DNA of 64,000 bases. Origin: Fremontodendron californicum. Lineage: Eukaryota > Streptophyta > Magnoliopsida > Malvales > Malvaceae. Under the pieces are notes generated by a model, which saw only the letters and a program-made list of their open reading frames with translations, was not told the origin of the DNA and did not search any database. Within the stretch, counting starts at the first letter, position 1; each line of letters opens with the position of its first letter. The position numbers and the translations under genes are program-made. Location of the stretch: NCBI GenBank assembly GCA_030761205.1, contig JAULJL010000010.1, forward strand, positions 8,961,241-9,025,240, written 5' to 3'. Of the stretch, positions 57,039 through 64,000 are shown piece after piece.

Positions 57039-59132
57039 TTACATGTCTTTTTTGTGTATCCTGAAAGACATGAGAACTGGATAGATGTTGGCAAAGGCTT
57101 TATGGATTTCAGGTTCCGTCTTTGCCCCAGTAATAACAAGCTTTCCAGAGGGAAAAATCAGCATTGTAATTTTGGGTCGTCTCATCCGATAAATCAACCC
57201 TGGAAACAACTCTGGCTCATAGGTTGAAAACTCATAATGTGAATGCAAAAGGCGGATAAGACTTAGAGGAACCGTAATATTACAGGAGGCAACCATATTC
57301 TGAATCTTGAAATCCTTGAACTTAACATCAAAACCAAGCTTTTCGACTATTTTAGTATACTTCCGGGCAGCCAATACGGATTGTTTCTGGGTTTTGGCAC
57401 CGGTGCAAACAATCTTTCCAGAGGCAAATATGAGTGCGGTGGTTTTTGGTTCCTTGATCCTCATTATCACAGCAGAAAACCTTCTGGGGTTGTATTCAGC
57501 GTTGCGAGCATGAAGCGCAATGGACTTAAGATCCAGGTTGCAATCCAGGTTCACAGTGGAAACTATATTCTGAAGGATAGGGATAGGTCACGAGGAAGTA
57601 TTGATAACTTTAGAAAATATAATTTTTTTGGTCACCTTTTATGTTTTTGAATCGACTAAGTTCTTGAGTATTTTATTAGGATTTATTAGTTTTAGATGTT
57701 TTTATATTTATTTTAATTATCCATTTTATGTTTAAAATAAGTTATTTAGTTGTTATTTATGTGTTTTTATAGGTCCAAGGTGATCTAGAGTTTCGAGGTG
57801 CAAAACGACAAAAATCGATATATTCCAATGAGCAGACAGATTCGACCCCCGGAGCTTCTTTAAAAACAAATTAGATCTTAAAGACTTCAAATGAGAAAAC
57901 TTTGTTCTTGACTTTTGAAGTTGACTTCCATACCTTTTCAACGGTGTAAGGCGCGTCAAAATTGGACAAGATTTTCTCAGTCGAAACAGCTGCCGAAGTT
58001 CGAGAAGGCGACAGAACCTACAGACAGCGGACAGAAAGTTGGGGCCGTGGCGCCGACTCGTGAACAGTACCCACAAAATCGTAAAAAACGCAAAAAAGCC
58101 TGATTTTTACCTGGTTGCTTGGGAACGAAGTTTGGGACTCCAAAAGGCCTTGGATACTTTAAATAGAACTCTTTTAGATCAAAATAAAGGATTAGACACC
58201 TAGAAACCTAATTCTCTCTCAAGAAGATAGCCACCATCAAATTCTCTCAAGAAGATTGGAAGCTTGAAAATTGAAGACTCAAGAACTGACAACTCTTAGT
58301 TTTCTTTTTTCTCTTCTTTATTTTTCTTGTGATGTTGATGATGGTGAAACTATTTGATTATTTGTTTTCATTAATTATCATGAACTAAATCTCTTTTACT
58401 AGGATTTCAATGGAACTCAACATGTAGTTTGAATTTACTTTCTCTCTCTAACTTGATTTAATGCTTTGTTGAGTTGTTTGTTCAATCTTGTTCTTAATGC
58501 TTCTAGTTGATTGGCGATTGATTTGTTAACCTAAATATAACTTGGAAAAGTGAGTTTAGTGTTAGACATGGATTGAATGACACATGTTTCATATTCATTT
58601 ATTAGAATGAATTGATCTGCAGATAGGATAGGAATACACTTACTTGTCATGTGTAACCATTGTTAGAGCCCAAGCTTAATGAGTTCTTCTTTAATTCAAT
58701 TATCATAGGAATATAGTTAATTGATTAAGAATGATATTTTTATGAGACCATCGGAAGATCCTTATAAATAAGATAGAAATCTAAGTTAACAACTCAAGAT
58801 CATTAATCAAGTGAGAGATTCAAGCGAAGTGTTGAGGGAAGTTGTAATCCTAGGCTTTTCATAATTAATTGAATTTATGTCTTTTTAATTTACTTGTTTT
58901 CAGTATTAGTTTCTTTTAATTTTAGTTGTTAATTACTTTATTTAATTATTTGTTTAGATAAGATTAGGTTGTTTAATTTTAATACTTCGCAAATTTAATA
59001 GCAATTCGTTATGGGTTCGACACTTTATTTTTCACTATATTACTTGTTACGATACGTGCACTTGTGTGTTGTAATCTGACAAGAAATATCACAAACTTGG
59101 TTAAATTCTAGTAGTAACCCATTATTTGCCAT
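57039..59132 (-). pseudogene. TBP-like gene (copy 1), split by a solo LTR
   Basis: Body 57039-57590 encodes the TBP saddle: LQNIVSTVNLDCNLDLKS, YNPRRFSAVIMRIKEPKTTA, LIFASGKIVCTGAK, FKDFKIQNMVASC, YEPELFPGLIYRMRRPKI, LIFPSGKLVITGAK. The N-terminal 17 codons (MANNGLLLEFNQVCDIS, 59132-59082) sit on the far side of a 1.48-kb solo LTR (57602-59081). In the TBP frame a TGA lies just before PIPILQN, so the gene is doubly interrupted. The four DNA-kinking Phe positions (RRF, LIF, ELFPG, LIF) are kept. There are no introns although plant TBP genes have several, so it arose by retroposition. TBP nucleates pre-initiation complexes at promoters. A shortened product starting inside could exist but has no good ATG. 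Confidence 0.88.
57602..59081 (+). mobile_element. Solo LTR (1.48 kb) inside TBP-like copy 1
   Basis: TGATAACTTTAG...GTAATCTGACA ends. The left boundary abuts the TBP body, the right boundary falls exactly after codon 17 of the TBP-like frame. Flanks AGTAT and AGAAA match at 3 of 5 bases, a weak target duplication. Interior wording (TTTTTATAGGTCCAAG, GGTTCGACACTTTATTTTTC, ACGATACGTGCACTTG) resembles long gypsy LTRs. No coding content. Confidence 0.65.
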
Positions 59133-62100
59133 CTCGAATCCAATGACTATTCTCTCTTTGAGAGCTTGAATTGTTCTTGAAAACACGATTCCAGGGGTTT
59201 CTTTCTTCCAGGAATTTGCAAAAGAAGACAGACATACAAGTTCTGTTTATAGTATAAGAACAGAAAAAGATTACCAGTGTCAGACCAATAACTCTCTTTC
59301 AATGAGTATTGAAATCAAGATTTCTGGATTTTGTTTATCTTTGGGTTTTCTTTCAAGAATTTGCTGAGAAGGAATATTTGGAATTGTTTCTTGGGTAATA
59401 AGGAAAAAGGGTTTATATAAAGGATAAAGGAGGGGTTAGTTGACATTGAAGCTAATGAAAATCAAAGTCTAGTTAAAGAAGGTTTCTAATTCTTATTATA
59501 AAAGGAAAATTAACCTTTGTTTATATAAAATAAAATACAATAAAAAAACAGTTACTTGTTGTGCAAGTTTTATGCCAACGGTACTATACGGGTTATTTTG
59601 GGTAACAATTCTTTTTGATAACAGGCAAGGCAATCATTGTCAGAGTAATTCTTTTTACTATTCTGTTTTAACTTTTAATTATAATGGTTATTTTTAACTT
59701 TTAAACTTTTTTTTTTTCATAGGATTAACTTTTAAACTCTATAATTAAAAAATACACATTATCAAAAATAATATTTTTTGGACAAAAAATAAAATCAATC
59801 ATATAGTCAGATCGGGTTTGGACAAGTATATTTGATGTTAATATTAAACCTAAACCCGGTCCGGCCCGATACATAAACGCCTCTGTTCCAATCTCATTGT
59901 TTTTATTTTCATCTATCTTTTCTTTAAAAATTCAAGATGGTAAGTATTTTTTATTATTATGTAGTGAAATTTTATTTTCAAGAGAATTCTCATATCTTTT
60001 TTTTGTCTTTTATTTTTTTTCTAATATATTGATAAATTTAGGTTACCAATTATAATTTCTTACATTCCTGAAAATTCACCTAAATTTTATTTTTAAGGTA
60101 ATCTATTCTAGTTCTCTTTGAGTTGCATTTTAAATATTATCTTTGATGATTATCTAATATCTATATAAGGTGAAATAAAGTAAAATTTTATTTTAATATA
60201 TTATTTTTAGCTTTCTACCAATTTTTATATTTTATCATTTAAAGTGAAATGGTAACTTTCTACTTATATTATTCTTTTATTTCAAATATAAATTATTTGA
60301 ATGTAATAACATCTTATGTTAGTAATGTAAAAAAATATAATATTTGTCTTTTATAAGAGAATATTGCTCATTATTTGAAGTAGAAACCACATAAAAAAAA
60401 TTACTTAACATATTTAATTTTTATATATTTATTTATAAATTAACAAGTACTTATTTTAAATTTGTTGTTAATTAAAGTTTATTGTTATATAGTTTAATTT
60501 GATCTGTTCCACAACTAGATTATTTTGAAAAAAAAAACATTTTCTTAAACAATGAACTGTTTTTAATAGTATTTATTATACTAATGAAATTTAAAATGAA
60601 ACACTAATTAAATTTCAATGAAGAAAAAAGGAACTAATGTGATTTCGAAATCCTTATATGAACGGAGAAAATTATTCTTATATTTAAGAAATAATATCAA
60701 GTTTTTTCTATATAGGTGAATAAAAGGCTTACCATTACTATTGTTATTTTTTCAATCAGCTAATTTGTTCAATTTCCATCTCTTTCTTTTTAAAAAGTGA
60801 ATAAAAATGTTATTTTTGTATTTGGTGAATAAACACGTAGATTTTTTTTTTTTTTAAATTCCATACTGAAAACATTATCTTAATGCATATCATCTCTTTT
60901 CTATTTTCTTTTTCAATATTTTCATTAAGGTTAAAATTAATTTCTTTATTACATTAATTTTACAAATTAATTTCTTTATTACATTAATTTTACAAATTTA
61001 AGAAATTTCTTTTGGTGTGATCTTCATGTATCAATTATTGAACCTTTGTAAAACAAATCTAATGCCAACGACAATACTTCAGCTTTATGAGAAAAAAGTT
61101 ATGTCCAACGAAAAAGATTTTTTAAATGTTTTTCTTATAATTTGGTAAATAAGATTTTTTTTAAATATAAATACATCTAATGATTAATTCTAGATGCAGA
61201 TTAGTTGTTTATAGTCAATTAGATATTTTAAGTTCTTTTTAGAAAAAAAAAATATTAATTAGACACCTCGTATATAATTATGCATGCTTATACATATATA
61301 AAATGATAAAATTAATACTTAAACTCAAGTGTTAAATTTTAAAACCAACTCAAAGCCAAGCCATACCATCTTCATTTTTCATTACAATCCAAAGTTTAAA
61401 TGGTCAAATATTAAAATCGATCAATATTATATCACGCAAATTTAAATTGTGGGTTTATTTATAAATTCTAAACATCAGGGTTAGGTCTCCATTAAGTTAA
61501 TTAATTGACCAATACACTCATAATGAAGTCGAATTTTTTTATGAATAATAACACTCATTTTAATATTGTTTTATTTTTAGATTCTCTAGTACTTATTTAT
61601 TATCCAACGTTCCAATTGAATATATTTGATCAAATTTAAATAATGAAAAATGTTAACCAGTGACGTTCGTTAAGATGATATTTTAGTAAAGAAAAATCTA
61701 ATTAATAATTTTTTTTTTGTATTTAATAAAAATAATGTATTAAATGCATTTTTTTAAATAACAATTAAAAAATTATTAATCGGTGCTTATAAATACTGGT
61801 TAACTGGACCTTAAACAATTAATACATCTAAAATAAATACCTAGGTGCTAAAACCAAATTATTTTTTTACTAATACTTAGATGCTAAATTTCATAATTTC
61901 GGATTTTCTAGCTAGGAAAAATGAAAAAACCAATTTATTAATCTACTTAAGTTAAATTTAACAAATAATATGTAGTATTATGAGTTCTCTTATACCAAAA
62001 AGAAATTTGCAATCGTAGTTCCGTTTGAATTAATTGATTTTATGGTAGTTGCCCCCCAATGTAAATCCTCCCTAATCAACCCATATTCATGTAAATTAGA

Positions 62101-62345
62101 AATGCAAAATAATAGAGCAAACTTAAGTTTTGAAATTAAACTTTCATTAGAATACGTACATGCAATAGTAAAAGTAGTAATTGACGTACGTACAATCAAA
62201 ACACCATAATATCATCTCCGTGCATGATCAGAATATACAATCAATAAGTCCTATTATTAATTAATTAATAAGCCAGCCCTAATATGAGTCCACAAGACGT
62301 TGAAATTAATCTGATTCGCGGCTGTTCTTGAACTGATCCGGTCAT
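59133..62345. other. Intergenic DNA between the TBP-like genes
   Basis: No gene recognised. 59133-59420 is the leader/promoter side of TBP-like copy 1 (TTTATATAAAGG at about 59412). Two copies of a 33-bp phrase AATTTCTTTATTACATTAAT lie at about 60939-61000. The rest is AT-rich with long T and A runs. Confidence 0.55.
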
Positions 62346-62999
62346 TCACTTGTTTTTCTTGAAAGACATAAGAATTGGATAAATGTTGTTAAAAGCTTCA
62401 GAAATTTGAGGCGTCTTGTGAGCTCCAGCAAGAACAATCTTTCCGAAAGGAAAAATGAGGATCGTAACTCTGGGTGTTTTCATCCGATAAATCAACCCTG
62501 GAAACAGCTCTGGCTCGTACATGGTAAAGAGACCGTGATAAATTGCAAGACGTACAAGACTTAACGGGAATGTTATATCACAAGATGCAACAATGTTGTG
62601 AATCTTGAAATTATGGAAGGTAATATTAAAACCAAGTTTTTGAAGGATCCAAGCGTACTTACGGGTAGCCAGTAGGGATTTTTCCTCGGTTTTGGCTCCC
62701 GTGCAAACCAACTTTCCGGATGAAAAGATGAGAGCAGTGGTTTTGGGTTCCCTAATCCTCATGATCGCAGCACCAAATCTTTTAGGGTTGTATTCAGCAT
62801 TTCGTGCATGACGCGCAATGGCCTTCAGATCCAGCCTGCAACCAAGGTTAACTGTGGAAACCACATTCTGAAGGGTAGGAGTAGGAACAATGTCACACTC
62901 AGAACCGAGAGGTTCTTCAATGGACGGCTCTAAATCTGTATCTGCCATGATCAGGTTGAGACTAGAGGCTCTCTTTTGATTAATCTTTATTGAATCCAA
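62346..62999 (-). CDS. Divergent TATA-binding protein-like gene (copy 2), intronless
   Basis: 217 residues, uninterrupted. A second in-frame ATG (62948) begins MADTDLEPSIEEPLGSE, like the usual short plant TBP N-terminus, and is the more likely start; the first 17 codons would then be leader. The saddle follows: TPTLQNVVSTVNL (about 40-52), repeat 1 with NPKRFGAAIMRIREPKTTAL and IFSSGKLVCTGAK, repeat 2 with HNIVASCDITFP, YEPELFPGLIYRMK and LIFPFGKIVLAGAH. The four intercalating Phe and the YEPELFPG TFIIB-contact loop are kept. Differences from canonical TBP: the second TGAK becomes AGAH, losing a Thr that contacts the minor groove, and helix H2 loses lysines (KFKDFKIQN is TFHNFKIHN). Lack of introns implies retroposition. 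Minus-strand TATA-rich DNA lies at 63095-63120. Likely a nuclear protein with altered partner use; unproven. Confidence 0.88.
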   Translation of the reverse strand: MDSIKINQKRASSLNLIMADTDLEPSIEEPLGSECDIVPTPTLQNVVSTVNLGCRLDLKAIARHARNAEYNPKRFGAAIMRIREPKTTALIFSSGKLVCTGAKTEEKSLLATRKYAWILQKLGFNITFHNFKIHNIVASCDITFPLSLVRLAIYHGLFTMYEPELFPGLIYRMKTPRVTILIFPFGKIVLAGAHKTPQISEAFNNIYPILMSFKKNK

Positions 63000-64000
63000 G
63001 ATTGCAGGGTTTCTTTCACTCGAGGATTAATGGGGAGAAACTAATTAATTAAAACACAATTTGATTTCTAAGAGGAAGAGGGAAACAAGTATAGTATATA
63101 TTATTATATATATGTATAAAGGAGATAGGGTTTAGAGGTCGGTTGCCTCATAATCCTGATGCTACAAGGTTTCCGACTCCTCTTAGGAAAGGCAAATGTC
63201 ATGTTATTACTAGGAATTTGCCTCCGATTTTTTTTTTTCTTTTGCAATAAGTAAATTCATATTTTATTTTCTTTTAAAATTAATTTTTTCCCCATATGTC
63301 ATGATAAGAAATTTAAATAACGACCACAACGCGACGTTACGATTATTATTTTGTAGTTTCGATTATTTCTGCTGTCAATATTCACTGTCGATATTTATCG
63401 TAATTTATCATGATAACATTCGTTACTTCTGCAACTACGACAAATATGATGTGATCGAAAAAGCATATGCAACCGCAATTTAAATTCTTAGTCATGATGT
63501 CAAATTGAATTATTGCTACAATCAAGTGATGTAAAAATTATTGATGCATCCAAATTTTGTTAACCGTTATGTTTTTTTGATTGGGAAACTAAATTAATGT
63601 TAAGGACATGAAGATGAAAATGATCATTATATTATTCATGTTGCTGAAAGTGCGATCTTTTCTTTTTTTTTCTTATAGAAGTCAAAATATATTTCAGTAC
63701 TCAATTTTTTGAAAATACCCCTATATACTTAATTAGGAATTTTATCATTCATCAATTAATGGCTTAACATTTATGTTGTCAAAAATTTTAATTCTGAGTA
63801 TGCAATTGACAAAATCCAAATTGATATTAGGATTTGGAAATTGATTTTTTTTTTTTTTTTTATCTTAAAATTTAAACTTTTATAACTACAAAGATTTTTT
63901 TTTTTCTTGAGAAGTCATATTTTATTTTTTTGAGAGCCACTTGTTAATTAAACAATATAATATGCATATAAATAAAAGATTTTCAAAAAAATTGGGGCCA
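63000..64000. other. Upstream region of TBP-like copy 2 and window end
   Basis: TATA-like ATATATGTATAAAGGAG (about 63106-63123) lies about 110-175 bp upstream of the two candidate starts. Beyond it I see only AT-rich DNA with no recognised feature. Confidence 0.5.

Noticed and set aside
1..64000. tRNA, rRNA or microRNA genes
   Set aside because: No cloverleaf with proper boxes, no rRNA core motifs, and no convincing precursor hairpin outside transposon repeats was seen by eye. A covariance-model search would settle this.

Overview
The window is nuclear DNA of a flowering plant, almost certainly a eudicot. The evidence is the AT-rich background, split genes with GT-AG introns, plant-type gene families (an IDA-like peptide, a NAC domain, a PDIL2-1-type PDI, an RHD6/RSL1-type bHLH, a WDR44-like WD40 protein, TATA-binding proteins) and plant transposon classes (Ty1/copia, Tat/Ogre-like LTRs, TRIMs, CACTA, hAT MITEs). 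I cannot name the species. I saw no rRNA, tRNA, CRISPR or bacterial-type operon.

Layout: 1-3267 is AT-rich intergenic DNA. 3268-5678 is a foldback element with many hairpins and an internal tandem duplication of about 924 bp. 8308-8547 (minus) is an intact small gene for an IDA-LIKE secreted peptide. 9845-15924 is solo LTR D (perfect 5-bp target duplication), carrying a 1.7-kb array of degenerate CATGCCATGTCATT-like repeats. 18085-19832 is a TRIM whose right LTR is interrupted by a second, smaller TRIM (19236-19794). 20845-26573 is a complete Ty1/copia retrotransposon with an uninterrupted 1331-residue polyprotein, two 498-bp LTRs that read identically, and a perfect target duplication, so it inserted recently.

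From 27920 to about 56180 lies a decayed WDR44-like WD40 gene. Its exons are spread around transposons. One intron is now about 22 kb and contains solo LTR A (33605-49345), which contains solo LTR B (37097-48448), which contains LTR unit C (39635-45544). Each level is supported by a 5-bp target duplication. Unit C carries intron-poor pieces of three unrelated host genes in one direction: a NAC factor, a PDIL2-1 protein disulfide isomerase and a macro-domain protein. Beside the nest, a CACTA-type element (50128-53986, 3-bp target duplication, empty sites visible in neighbouring repeats) carries an RHD6/RSL1-type bHLH gene fragment with introns and an ABCG-transporter exon. Two neighbouring elements therefore seem to have captured host genes by different routes, C through RNA and the CACTA through DNA.

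At the right end are two intronless, divergent TBP-like genes in the same orientation. The one at 57039-59132 is split after its 17th codon by a solo LTR. The one at 62346-62999 is open throughout and may be functional. Apart from the IDL gene, this TBP-like gene and the copia polyprotein, every coding trace I found is a pseudogene or a captured fragment.
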